Part shown: one piece after another, positions 1-7,762 of the stretch | Layout: every line of letters begins with the position of its first letter | How positions within the stretch are numbered: position 1 is the first letter of the stretch | Origin: Lachnospiraceae bacterium GAM79 | Lineage (GTDB): Bacteria > Bacillota > Clostridia > Lachnospirales > Lachnospiraceae | Length of the DNA: 64,000 nt | Assembly: GCA_003584705.1 (NCBI GenBank) | Contig: AP018536.1 | Coordinates: forward strand, 2,914,001 to 2,978,000 | Direction of reading: 5' to 3' | Translations under genes and position numbers: made by a program | Notes under the pieces: model-generated | Told to the model about the DNA's origin: nothing | What the model saw: only the letters and a program-made list of their open reading frames with translations | Databases searched by the model: none

Positions 1-743
1 AGGAACGAATACACCATGGTCCAGATTCTCTGGTACATGGGATTTTTCTTTTTATTGTCGGGATTGCTGTTCACCAGTTCCTCGCTGCCGCGAAGCAGAA
101 ATTTTTCCAGTTCTTCCACGGATTGTACGATGTAGTCCGCTTTTGCTTCCTTTAACTCTTCCTTGCTTCCGTAGCCATAAGTCACGCCCACGCTCTCCAC
201 GCCCAACGCTCTGGCTCCTTCCACATCGAACTTTCTGTCACCGATCATGTAGACCTGATCCGGCTCTATGGGATTCTCCTTGAACAGCTGATGCAGGGTC
301 TCCTGCACCACCTGATCCTTCGTCTCTCTGGTGCCGTCCAGCTCACTGCCTACCACCACGGCAAAATATTTTTTCAGATCAAAATGCACCAGTATGCGTT
401 CTACATAGATCTGGGGTTTGCTGGAAGCCAGTGCCAGAAAATAGCCCTTGGATTGCAGGTTCTTCAGCATCTCCGGAATACCGGCATAAACTTCATTTTC
501 AAAAATACCCGTATTCTGAAAACGCTCTCTGTATTTTGCCACGGCCTCCTCCGCCTGCTCAGCGGTAAAACCGTAGAATTCCATAAAGCTGTCCCGTAAG
601 GGCGGTCCGATAAAAGGCTCCAGCTTGTCCAGATCAGGTTCCTCAATACCGAAAGAGTGCAGCGCATACTGCACGCAGGTCGTAATTCCAATTTTGGGAT
701 CTGTCAGTGTACCGTCCAGATCAAACAGCAGATATTTTTTCAT
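1..743 (-). CDS. HAD-family phosphatase (phosphoglycolate phosphatase-like), 3' end outside window
   Basis: Partial gene: the start is inside the window and the frame stays open to base 1, giving about 247 residues. The N-terminus carries the HAD motif I catalytic sequence DLDGT (residues 8-12). Motif II is seen as LASSK near residue 105 and motif IV as MIGDRKFDVEGA near residue 170, so the complete catalytic core is present. The alpha-helical cap between motifs I and II resembles Gph/PpaX phosphatases, which hydrolyse small phosphoesters with Mg2+. The protein continues about 30 residues past the usual HAD end with an aromatic, hydrophobic stretch (RIWTMVYSFL), which suggests a membrane or accessory extension beyond the edge. 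The substrate cannot be told from sequence. Confidence 0.85.
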   Translation of the reverse strand, partial: MKKYLLFDLDGTLTDPKIGITTCVQYALHSFGIEEPDLDKLEPFIGPPLRDSFMEFYGFTAEQAEEAVAKYRERFQNTGIFENEVYAGIPEMLKNLQSKGYFLALASSKPQIYVERILVHFDLKKYFAVVVGSELDGTRETKDQVVQETLHQLFKENPIEPDQVYMIGDRKFDVEGARALGVESVGVTYGYGSKEELKEAKADYIVQSVEELEKFLLRGSEELVNSNPDNKKKNPMYQRIWTMVYSF

Positions 744-780
744 TCTTATAATTCCTTTTTTTGTATCTGTTCCAAGCCCT

Positions 781-859
781 GTAACTATCGCAAAATATTC
801 ATTGAATACCGGGATCCGCAAGAATATTCTGTAATTGTTATGAGGCTCTGAATAGTTAC
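781..859. repeat. Inverted repeat in the HAD-greA gap
   Basis: GTAACTAT at 781-788 is matched by ATAGTTAC at 852-859, enclosing 63 bases. The right arm lies inside a 16-base motif (844-859) that recurs, with one mismatch and in opposite orientation, at 63213-63228. It lies downstream of greA and upstream of the HAD gene. No T-run follows it, so I do not call it a terminator. Confidence 0.4.
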
Positions 860-894
860 CCTTTCTTTCTATAGCTTGTGGGGTCCGCAAAGCA

Positions 895-1395
895 TTAGAA
901 GCTGCGGATCTTGTCCCCGTCATCCTCAGTGTTTTTCAGCGCCTTGATCTCTACGTCATAGCCCACATTGGCATTGACCTGCACATGGACCACATCACCC
1001 ACTTTTTTGCCAAGCAGTGCCTTGCCCAGCGGAGATTCGTTGCTGATCAGACCTTCCAGTGAGTTTCCGCGAACGGTGGTCACGATCTTGTAATCCTCTT
1101 CCGTGCCGTCGTCGATGAATTCCACGGTAACAGTGTTGTTGATGCCCACCTCATCCACGGCGGAGTTCTCGGAGATCACCTTTGCGGTCTTGATCATTCT
1201 CTCCAGATAACGGATCCGGCTCTCGTTCTGATTCTTGTATTTTTTCGCTGCATAATATTCAAAATTCTCACTGAGATCTCCGTGGGCTCTGGCTTCCTTC
1301 ACGTCCTCCAGTGCCTTGGGACGCACCACCAGCTTACGATACTCGATCTCATCTTCCATTTTCTTAATGTCAGTGGGGGTTAATTCATCGTACAT
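895..1395 (-). CDS. greA: Transcription elongation factor GreA
   Basis: 166 residues, the usual GreA length. GreA enters the secondary channel of paused, backtracked RNA polymerase and stimulates cleavage of the 3' RNA. The N-terminal coiled coil (about residues 8-75) carries the family tip motif HGDLSENFEY with the acidic residues that position the catalytic Mg2+. The C-terminal half is the FKBP-like GreA_GreB domain, with the conserved ISNESPLGKALLGKKVGD stretch. The ATG is preceded by GGAG with good spacing. It stands alone, between the MraY-like gene upstream and the HAD gene downstream on the same strand. Confidence 0.95.
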   Translation of the reverse strand: MYDELTPTDIKKMEDEIEYRKLVVRPKALEDVKEARAHGDLSENFEYYAAKKYKNQNESRIRYLERMIKTAKVISENSAVDEVGINNTVTVEFIDDGTEEDYKIVTTVRGNSLEGLISNESPLGKALLGKKVGDVVHVQVNANVGYDVEIKALKNTEDDGDKIRSF

Positions 1396-1482
1396 AATTT
1401 CTCCATTTCTATCTGTTCAATTACTTATATCATTTATTGACAGTTTTTCTCCCGGCTCGGCACGCTGATTTTCTACCAACAG

Positions 1483-1593
1483 CCGTCCTTCTTTTTCTTC
1501 GGCGACCGACCTTCTTTTCCTTCGGCAGACGCCTTTCTTTTCTTCTGACGGCCGACCTTTTTCCTTCCGGCAGCCAACCTTCTTTTCTTGCAG
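1483..1593. repeat. Five imperfect copies of a ~23-nt pyrimidine-rich unit
   Basis: Between the 3' end of the MraY-like gene and greA, a unit of the form CCGACCTTCTTTTCCTTCGG recurs imperfectly at about 1483, 1506, 1530, 1552 and 1574. Units are 20-24 bases long and not a multiple of three throughout. The stretch is strongly strand-biased (C/T on plus). Open frames crossing it give only low-complexity basic or hydrophobic peptides, so I treat it as non-coding microsatellite-like DNA. Confidence 0.6.
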
Positions 1594-1640
1594 AGGATGA
1601 CCGGTCGCAGTCTCTATGCTGTCCCGGTGTGCCCAGCATT

Positions 1641-2606
1641 CTACAACTGCATTGCGTAGATTACCGCCAGAGACAGAATGATCTGAATAATGGCAAAACG
1701 GAATACGGTCTGTGTATTGGACCAGTCCCACACCTTACGCACATGATCATGCAAGGGAGTACGCACATTTTTCAAAATATGAATCTTCAGGAAACGAAGC
1801 AGAGACACCTTAAGAAGTCCCAGTCCTCCATCCAGGATCAGCACCAGTGCCAGCGGGATGAACAGGAACGGGCAGCCGCTCTTCAAAATAGCGATGCTGA
1901 TGAACAATCCCATAGCCCGGGAACCCGCATCCCCCATCATCAGCTTACTGGGTGTGGCATTGTACCACAAATAGCCCAGAATACATACGGCAAACAGCAG
2001 GATCAGGAAAGAATAGGTCTCATTGACGTCCTTCATACGGTCCACGATATAGATGGACATGATCGTAATGATCGACAGGGTTCCGGAGAGTCCGTCCACA
2101 CCATCGGAGCAGTTGGTCACGTTCACGGAGGTCCATACCAGGATCACCGTGAGGATTGCGAATACTACGGGAGGCAGCGTGAACTTTACATGGAACAGTG
2201 CCAGTTCCACCACGTTGGAGTTGTATTTCAGGAAGGTGATGGCTACCAGTGCCGCCACGCACAGATCCAGAAACCCTTTTTTGTATTCACCCCAGGGAGT
2301 CTTGGAGGCGTCATCCAGAAAACCGGTCATCATGCATACCACGATCAGCAGCAGATAGATCACCAGCTCTGCGCTTAAGGGTGCAAACAGTAAAACAGAT
2401 GCCACAAATGCCAGCACAAAAATGATTCCGGCGCCTCTTGGCTTTCCCGCGGACAATTTTCCATCATGGGCAAATTCTCTTCCGGCGTCCTTCGGCAGAT
2501 ACGGGCTTAATTTTGCCGTCGCCAGTACTGTCGCTCCGAAAGCAAAAAGGATTCCAAAAAAAGCAAGGAGAGAACTGCTTCCCTCCGGCAAGATCATCTG
2601 TAACAT
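1641..2606 (-). CDS. mraY: MraY/WecA-family phospho-sugar transferase
   Basis: About 321 residues with roughly ten membrane segments, the size of phospho-N-acetylmuramoyl-pentapeptide transferase, which links a UDP-sugar phosphate to undecaprenyl phosphate at the inner membrane. Family motifs are in order: FLDDASK, the catalytic stretch NVTNCSDGVDGLSG, MGDAGSRAMG, and PLHDHVRK near the end, where classical MraY has a histidine-rich motif. The longest frame begins at a GTG at 2624, but the ATG at 2606 has GAGG six bases upstream and is preferred. It is outside a division/cell-wall cluster, so it may be a paralogue or a teichoic-acid-type initiating transferase. The transferase family is sure, exact substrate less so. 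Confidence 0.85.
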   Translation of the reverse strand: MLQMILPEGSSSLLAFFGILFAFGATVLATAKLSPYLPKDAGREFAHDGKLSAGKPRGAGIIFVLAFVASVLLFAPLSAELVIYLLLIVVCMMTGFLDDASKTPWGEYKKGFLDLCVAALVAITFLKYNSNVVELALFHVKFTLPPVVFAILTVILVWTSVNVTNCSDGVDGLSGTLSIITIMSIYIVDRMKDVNETYSFLILLFAVCILGYLWYNATPSKLMMGDAGSRAMGLFISIAILKSGCPFLFIPLALVLILDGGLGLLKVSLLRFLKIHILKNVRTPLHDHVRKVWDWSNTQTVFRFAIIQIILSLAVIYAMQL

Positions 2607-2673
2607 ACTATCCCTCGTTTCCACATGAGATACTCACTTTTGTACTCTCATGCTGTATTTTCTGATAAATTCC

Positions 2674-2881
2674 GTGACTGTTCACAGGGGCATTCGAGAA
2701 ATGAACACCTCAGAACAGTCACAAAATATTTTAACACAAATATCCCGGAATCTCAAATAATTTCCACAACAGTTCAGTTCTGAACATATCTGGGAGCAGA
2801 AATCATGCTTGCATGATTTTGCGGGCAAATATGTGCAGGAGCTAAGCGCCAATCTATGAGCAAAGGTAGTCACGAAGTGAC
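2674..2881. repeat. Hairpin-rich intergenic region
   Basis: The gap between the divergent MraY-like and nudC genes contains several perfect inverted repeats: GTGACTGTTC 2674-2683 with GAACAGTCAC 2713-2722; GTTCAG/CTGAAC 2772-2785; AAATCATGC/GCATGATTT 2800-2819 (two-base loop); and GTCAC-gaa-GTGAC 2869-2881. No gene is evident; a 63-residue minus-strand open frame across it shows no family resemblance. It may be an untranslated structured RNA or an intergenic repeat element. Confidence 0.5.
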
Positions 2882-2933
2882 ATAAAAGCGTGTTAATGCG
2901 ACTCCCGTGAACGGCGCGGCTGAACTGTTACGT

Positions 2934-2962
2934 TTGACAGTTCTCCCACGGTGGACTACTAT
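2934..2962 (+). promoter_or_regulatory. Promoter of nudC
   Basis: TTGACA (2934-2939), 17-base spacer, TACTAT (2957-2962). The -35 box overlaps a perfect inverted repeat, GAACTGT 2922-2928 with ACAGTTC 2937-2943, which could be an operator. Confidence 0.7.
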
Positions 2963-3010
2963 ATTCTTATGAACACTTTCTGAAAAATAGCCATAAAAGG
3001 AGAAATGCCT

Positions 3011-3946
3011 ATGATGATCCATAAAATTGAACCACATAAATACTATCCGGAATTCCGAAATCAGGAGCCAAAGCCTTCCGATTATCTGCTGTTATTTGAC
3101 GGAGAAAAGGTCTATCTGCCCTCCCATACAGAAAACAGTGATGTAACGGATACTTCCGCCGGTGCCGGCATCTCGGAGCATTCTCAAGTATATCTTCCTA
3201 CTTTTGAAGAAGTCCATGGACTCTTGGGAATCCGTCAGCCTATGGAACGTTTTTTTCTGGACTGTGAATATCTCTTTTCCATTGATGACCGAGCATTCTT
3301 CCGCAAGACGACGGAGGACGCCGGTGCTCTCATGCTCCCGGAAGAAGACCTCTACGCCTCCGGTATGTTCCGTAATTTTGAGCCGGAATATCTGGCATTT
3401 GCTGGAATCACTGCCACCCAGATCAATCGTTTCCGTCTGGACCGGAAATTCTGTGGCCGCTGCGGGCATCCCACAGTTCCCAGCACTACGGAACGGGCCT
3501 GCATCTGTCCGGAGTGCGGTCAGATTGAATATCCCAAGATCTCTCCAGCCGTCATTATTGCCATCGTGGATACCGAGCGGGACAAGATCCTGCTGACCCG
3601 TTACGCCGGCGGTTCCTATCGTCACTGGGCACTGGTGGCCGGCTTCGTGGAAGTCGGTGAGACCTTCAAAGGTGCTGCCCGCCGGGAAATCATGGAAGAA
3701 GTCGGTTTAAAGGTCAGCGATCTGGTCTATTACAAATCCCAGCCCTGGTCCTTCAGTGATTCCGCCATGATCGGCTTCTTCGCGAAGCTGGAGGGGGATC
3801 CTTCTATTACTTTGCAGGAATCGGAGCTTGGCGAGGCTGTCTGGTTCTCCAGAGAGGATGTCCCGGATCTGCCCTCCACTATCAGTGTCGGTCAAGAAAT
3901 GATCACATTATTCAAGAATGGTGGGGATCCGTTCTGCAAGAGATAA
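3011..3946 (+). CDS. nudC: NAD+ diphosphatase / NADH pyrophosphatase (Nudix, NudC)
   Basis: About 311 residues. NudC hydrolyses NAD(H) to NMN(H) and AMP and can remove NAD caps from RNA. Four cysteines of a zinc ribbon are visible (CGRCG then CICPECG, about residues 152-175). They are followed by a Nudix box (GFVEVGETF to REIMEEVGL, about residues 215-237, complete GX5EX7REUXEEXGU pattern). The NudC-specific SQPW segment lies just after it. An ATG at 3005 sits only two bases from the GGAG ribosome-binding site, whereas the ATG at 3011 is eight bases away, so I chose 3011. It is monocistronic with its own promoter and converges on the flippase gene. Confidence 0.93.
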   Translation: MMIHKIEPHKYYPEFRNQEPKPSDYLLLFDGEKVYLPSHTENSDVTDTSAGAGISEHSQVYLPTFEEVHGLLGIRQPMERFFLDCEYLFSIDDRAFFRKTTEDAGALMLPEEDLYASGMFRNFEPEYLAFAGITATQINRFRLDRKFCGRCGHPTVPSTTERACICPECGQIEYPKISPAVIIAIVDTERDKILLTRYAGGSYRHWALVAGFVEVGETFKGAARREIMEEVGLKVSDLVYYKSQPWSFSDSAMIGFFAKLEGDPSITLQESELGEAVWFSREDVPDLPSTISVGQEMITLFKNGGDPFCKR

Positions 3947-4021
3947 TTGATACATTTGAAAGTTTTTCATTTCTATTCCATGATATACCTTGACTTTGTG
4001 CCCCCGTGGTTTCATGCCCCG

Positions 4022-4399
4022 GGGGCTTAATCAGCTTCTTTTCCTCTCTGCGCCCCGCTCTCTCGATCTCCCCGGGGCTTATTTAGTTTCTTTTCCTCTC
4101 TGCGCCCCGCTCTCTCGATCTCCCCGGGGCTTAATCAGCCTCTTTTCCTCTCTGCGCCCCGCTCTCTCGATCTTCCCGGGGCTTATTTAGCTTCTTTTCC
4201 TCTCTGCGCCCCGCTCTCTCGATCTCCCCGGGGCTTAATCAGCTTCTTTGATTCTCTGCGCCCCGCTCTCTCGATCTCCCCGGGGCTTAATCAGCTTCTT
4301 TTCCTCTCTGCGCCCCGCTCCCTCAATCTTCCTAGGGCTTATTTTGTTTCTTTGCCTCTCTGCGCCCCGCTCTCTCGATCTCCCCGGGGCTTAATCAGC
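4022..4399. repeat. 52-bp tandem repeat, seven full copies plus a partial one
   Basis: Units begin with GGGGCTTA at 4022, 4074, 4126, 4178, 4230, 4282, 4334 (degenerate, TAGGGCTTA) and 4386 (partial), an exact 52-base period. Each unit contains GGGGCTTAATCAGC, a pyrimidine-rich middle with GCGCCCCGC, and ends GATCTCCCC, so every junction forms CCCCGGGG. The period is not a multiple of three and the array interrupts all frames. It fills the convergent gap between nudC and the flippase gene, beyond the latter's terminator. Confidence 0.95.
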
Positions 4400-4427
4400 A
4401 TGCTCCTTATATCTACGCCCCATGTAC

Positions 4428-4469
4428 GCAAAAATCTGCCTTCGACAATAACATTGTCATGAGGCAGAC
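4428..4469 (-). terminator. Rho-independent terminator of the flippase gene
   Basis: TCTGCC (4435-4440) pairs with GGCAGA (4463-4468), and inside it GACAAT (4444-4449) pairs with ATTGTC (4453-4458). Reading the minus strand, TTTTT follows the stem. It lies about 70 bases past the flippase stop codon. Confidence 0.75.
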
Positions 4470-4535
4470 TCCTTTCTGTACTTATTCTCTTCACTGTTTC
4501 TTCACCTAGAGCATCGTAGCTGTCATCGCTTCTCA

Positions 4536-6200
4536 TTATCTCAATAATCGGCACTTCTTCGCTACCTTCACTAACAGATATCCCTTCGGGAAGCTGCGAA
4601 GCTCCTGCTCCGTGATGCCCCGCATCAATATCAGCATGACAAAATAGACTACAGCAGCAATTACGATCGCAGGAATGACAGAGATCCGCATGGACTTCGT
4701 CACCATATACAGACCCTCGTAGATTGCCCAGGCTGCCGCTCCCATAAACGCGGAGGCGAACGCCGGAATGACGAAAGTCTTTACGATCTCCTGCCGGTAG
4801 CCTACCGCTCTTCTTACCGCCCACTGGTTCAGCACACACATCATACCGGAATACAGCGTATTAGCGATGGCAATGCTGTACAGATCCAGTCTTGTGAACA
4901 TCAGAAGCAGCACTGCTGCCACCGTCTGCACCACCAGCGAGATCCCCGCATTGATGATCGGGGTATTGACTTTGCCAAGTCCCTGCAAAATCGAACTGTT
5001 CAGAGTCGACAGTGCATAAAAGATAACCGACAGTGACAATGTCATTAAAAGAGCTGCCGCCAGATTCAATTCCTCTGCCGTCTTATTCGTGAACAGCAGA
5101 CTGATCACCGGCTTCGCCAGTACAAAAAGTCCCACAGCGCAGGGAATCGAGATCACCATGGTAGTCTTCACTGCCAGTCCGATCTTCTCTCTGGCTCCCT
5201 TCACATCCCGGGCTGCCATCAGCTGTGCTACGGAAGGGATCATGGCAGAAGCCATGGCAGATGCAAAGGCTATGGGAATATTGGACATTGTCAGGGACTG
5301 TCCGGAGAAAATACCATATTTTTCATAAATAGATACCGTATCCAGATTGCGAAGAGACGGATACCATTTGGTGTAGATACTGTTGTTGACCGTACTGCTT
5401 AAGTTATATACAGCCGTACTCAAAATAAACGGTGTCACCACCAGTGTGATCGTCTTGAATATCTGTCCGTAGGAATCCACATGTTCATGCCTGTCACGCT
5501 GCACTCTGCGCAGGATCATTCCACGATTCAGAGCATAGACTCCCGCCATAAAAAGCAGCGCCACTAATACGCCGACACCGGTACCCAGTGCACTTCCCAC
5601 TGCACCGTAGGTTGCTCTCATCACCTGCCCTGCCTGATCCGCCGGAACCTCCATCGTTCCCATAAACATTTGGATCAGAAGGTATGCCGCGCCTACGCTG
5701 ACTACCGCATTGGCGATCTGCTCCAGGATCTGCGATACGGAGGTCTGCGCCATGCTCTTATGTGCCTGAAAATACCCTCGTAAAACTCCCAGGATACCAT
5801 AGACGAAGATCGTCGGTGCAAAGGTGCGCAGTACTGTGACCGCTGCTCCGGACACGAATAATCCCGCTCCGAAAAACAGAAAAAGGCTGGCTATACCGCC
5901 AACCATCAGTACATAGATCATGGCTCCGTGGAACAGTCTGTGGGCGTTACGGTATTCCTTCTCTCCCAGCTTCTGTGCGATAGCTTTGGAAATTGCCGAG
6001 GGAATACTATAAGAGGAGATCAGCAGAATGATCGTATAATAGTTATACGCTGACTGGTAATAACCAAGTCCCAGATTCCCGATGACACTCTGTAAAGGGC
6101 CCCTGTAAAGGAGCCCTATGATTCTGCTGATGATTCCGGCTGCCGCCAGAATTCCCGCCTGCATGATAAAATTGTTCTTGGAACTGTTCTTATCTGCCAT
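4536..6200 (-). CDS. MurJ/YtgP-type lipid II flippase (MVF/MOP superfamily)
   Basis: 554 residues with about 14 hydrophobic segments, matching the polysaccharide biosynthesis/SpoVB-YtgP branch of the MOP superfamily. The N-terminal segment, with AGIISRIIGLLYRGPL followed by GYYQSAYNYY, is characteristic of this branch. The family includes YtgP (the lipid II flippase of Bacillus) and SpoVB of sporulation, so the likely role is moving a lipid-linked cell-wall precursor across the membrane. Sequence alone does not separate these. It starts 26 bases after glgA on the same strand, and the two may share a transcript; a clear terminator follows. Confidence 0.85.
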   Translation of the reverse strand: MADKNSSKNNFIMQAGILAAAGIISRIIGLLYRGPLQSVIGNLGLGYYQSAYNYYTIILLISSYSIPSAISKAIAQKLGEKEYRNAHRLFHGAMIYVLMVGGIASLFLFFGAGLFVSGAAVTVLRTFAPTIFVYGILGVLRGYFQAHKSMAQTSVSQILEQIANAVVSVGAAYLLIQMFMGTMEVPADQAGQVMRATYGAVGSALGTGVGVLVALLFMAGVYALNRGMILRRVQRDRHEHVDSYGQIFKTITLVVTPFILSTAVYNLSSTVNNSIYTKWYPSLRNLDTVSIYEKYGIFSGQSLTMSNIPIAFASAMASAMIPSVAQLMAARDVKGAREKIGLAVKTTMVISIPCAVGLFVLAKPVISLLFTNKTAEELNLAAALLMTLSLSVIFYALSTLNSSILQGLGKVNTPIINAGISLVVQTVAAVLLLMFTRLDLYSIAIANTLYSGMMCVLNQWAVRRAVGYRQEIVKTFVIPAFASAFMGAAAWAIYEGLYMVTKSMRISVIPAIVIAAVVYFVMLILMRGITEQELRSFPKGYLLVKVAKKCRLLR

Positions 6201-6226
6201 ATGTTATCTTACCTTATTTCAGTTCT

Positions 6227-7672
6227 TTATCCGATCAGCCAGTCATACATCTCCTGATATTTCCCGGCGGATACCTTCCAGGAGTAGTCGGTGGCCATGG
6301 CACGATCCACGATCTTATTCCACTCTCTCTTCCTGTCATAGTAAATATGCTCCGCATAGCGGATCGTATTCAGCATCTCGTGTGCATTGTAATTCGTAAA
6401 GCTGAAGCCCGTACCGGTGCTCTCATACTCATTATAGGGCTGTACGGTATCCTTCAGTCCGCCGGTCTCTCTGACGATGGGTACGGTACCGTAACGCAGC
6501 GCGATCAACTGACTCAGGCCGCAGGGTTCGAACAGGGACGGCATCAGATAAGCATCACAAGCCGCATAGATTTTATGGGACAGTGCATCCGAATAATAAA
6601 TGTTGGCAGACACCTTGTCTCCATACTTCCAGTCGAAATGACGGAACATATTCTCATAACGTTCCTCACCGGTGCCCAGTACCACGAACTGGATATCATC
6701 CTGGCACAGTTCATCCATTACATAAGCGATCAGATCCAGACCCTTCTGGTCTGTCAGTCTGGATACCAGACCGATCATCATTTTCTTATCATCTACGCGA
6801 AGTCCAAGCTCTTCCTGCAGGGCTCGCTTATTCTTCACCTTTTCCTTGCGGAAATTCACTGCATTATAGGCTTTTACGATATTTTTGTCCGTCTCCGGAT
6901 TGAACTCTCCATAGTCGATGCCGTTGACAATACCGCGCAGATCATGACTTCTCGCACGCAGCAATCCGTCCAGGCCCTCACCGTAAAACGGAGTCTTGAT
7001 CTCCTCCGCATAGGTATCACTTACGGTGGTCACTGCATCCGCGAATACGATACCGCCCTTTAACAGATTTGCATCCTTATAAGCCTCCAGCTTGTCAGAG
7101 GTAAAATAATACTCCGGCAATCCGGTAATGCTCTGTACCGTCTTCACATCCCATTTTCCCTGGAACTTCAGATTATGTATGGTGATCACAGACTTCATGT
7201 TGCGGTAGAAATCTCCGCCATGGAAACGCTCCTTCAGGTATACCGGGATCAGACCGGTCTGCCAGTCATGGCAATGGATCAGATCCGGCTGGAAATTCAA
7301 AAGCGGTAATGCCGACAGCACTGCCTTGCAGAAATATGCATACTTCTCGATCTCATATCTGGGATCATCCCCATAAGGCTTGAAACCACCGAAATAACTC
7401 TCATTATCAATGAAATAATAATGCACCCCGGCTTCCTCTGCCTCCAGAACACCTACATACACATTCTGCCAGTTGAAATCCATGTAGAAATGTGTCACAT
7501 ACCTGAGCTTATCCTTCATCTCCTGCTTCATACAGGTATACTTCGGGATAAACACTCTTACATCAAAATACTCCTTGTCAATATACTTCGGCAAAGATCC
7601 TACGACATCCGCAAGTCCTCCGGTCTTGATAAAAGGTACGCCTTCCGATGCGGCAAAAAGAATTTTTTTCAT
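6227..7672 (-). CDS. glgA: Glycogen synthase (ADP-glucose, GT5)
   Basis: 481 residues from the chosen ATG, the usual GlgA length. It transfers glucose from ADP-glucose to the non-reducing end of alpha-1,4-glucan. The N-terminal ADP-glucose site KTGGLADVVGSLP is at about residues 16-28. HCHDWQTGL is in the first Rossmann domain. The C-terminal domain has SRLTDQKG, the catalytic EPCGLSQL and RETGGLKDTV. An upstream in-frame start at 7687 is less likely because GGAGGG lies six bases before the ATG at 7672. No other glg genes are next to it; the flippase gene follows closely. Confidence 0.95.
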   Translation of the reverse strand: MKKILFAASEGVPFIKTGGLADVVGSLPKYIDKEYFDVRVFIPKYTCMKQEMKDKLRYVTHFYMDFNWQNVYVGVLEAEEAGVHYYFIDNESYFGGFKPYGDDPRYEIEKYAYFCKAVLSALPLLNFQPDLIHCHDWQTGLIPVYLKERFHGGDFYRNMKSVITIHNLKFQGKWDVKTVQSITGLPEYYFTSDKLEAYKDANLLKGGIVFADAVTTVSDTYAEEIKTPFYGEGLDGLLRARSHDLRGIVNGIDYGEFNPETDKNIVKAYNAVNFRKEKVKNKRALQEELGLRVDDKKMMIGLVSRLTDQKGLDLIAYVMDELCQDDIQFVVLGTGEERYENMFRHFDWKYGDKVSANIYYSDALSHKIYAACDAYLMPSLFEPCGLSQLIALRYGTVPIVRETGGLKDTVQPYNEYESTGTGFSFTNYNAHEMLNTIRYAEHIYYDRKREWNKIVDRAMATDYSWKVSAGKYQEMYDWLIG

Positions 7673-7718
7673 GTAAACCCTCCACATATGCTACGGCTTG
7701 TATTCAAAATATAGATTG

Positions 7719-7727
7719 ATTATACCA
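7719..7727 (-). promoter_or_regulatory. Extended -10 promoter of glgA
   Basis: On the minus strand TGGTATAAT forms an extended -10 element about 45 bases before the glgA start. The -35 region is poor, as is common with extended -10 promoters. Confidence 0.5.
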
Positions 7728-7762
7728 TGTTTACGATTCATAGAAAAGAGTTCAAAGGCAAT

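Noticed and set aside
1437..2378. 313-codon plus-strand open frame
   Set aside because: Antisense to the MraY-like gene and continuing through the 23-nt repeat; His/Gln-rich with no domain.
3990..4190. 66-codon plus-strand frame with repeated Leu/Pro/Ser segments
   Set aside because: Made entirely of the 52-bp tandem repeat; the period is not a multiple of three.
4022..4399. CRISPR array
   Set aside because: Units are contiguous with no variable spacers.
4339..4536. 65-codon minus-strand frame whose ATG overlaps the flippase stop
   Set aside because: It runs through the terminator hairpin and into the 52-bp repeat, and has no ribosome-binding site.
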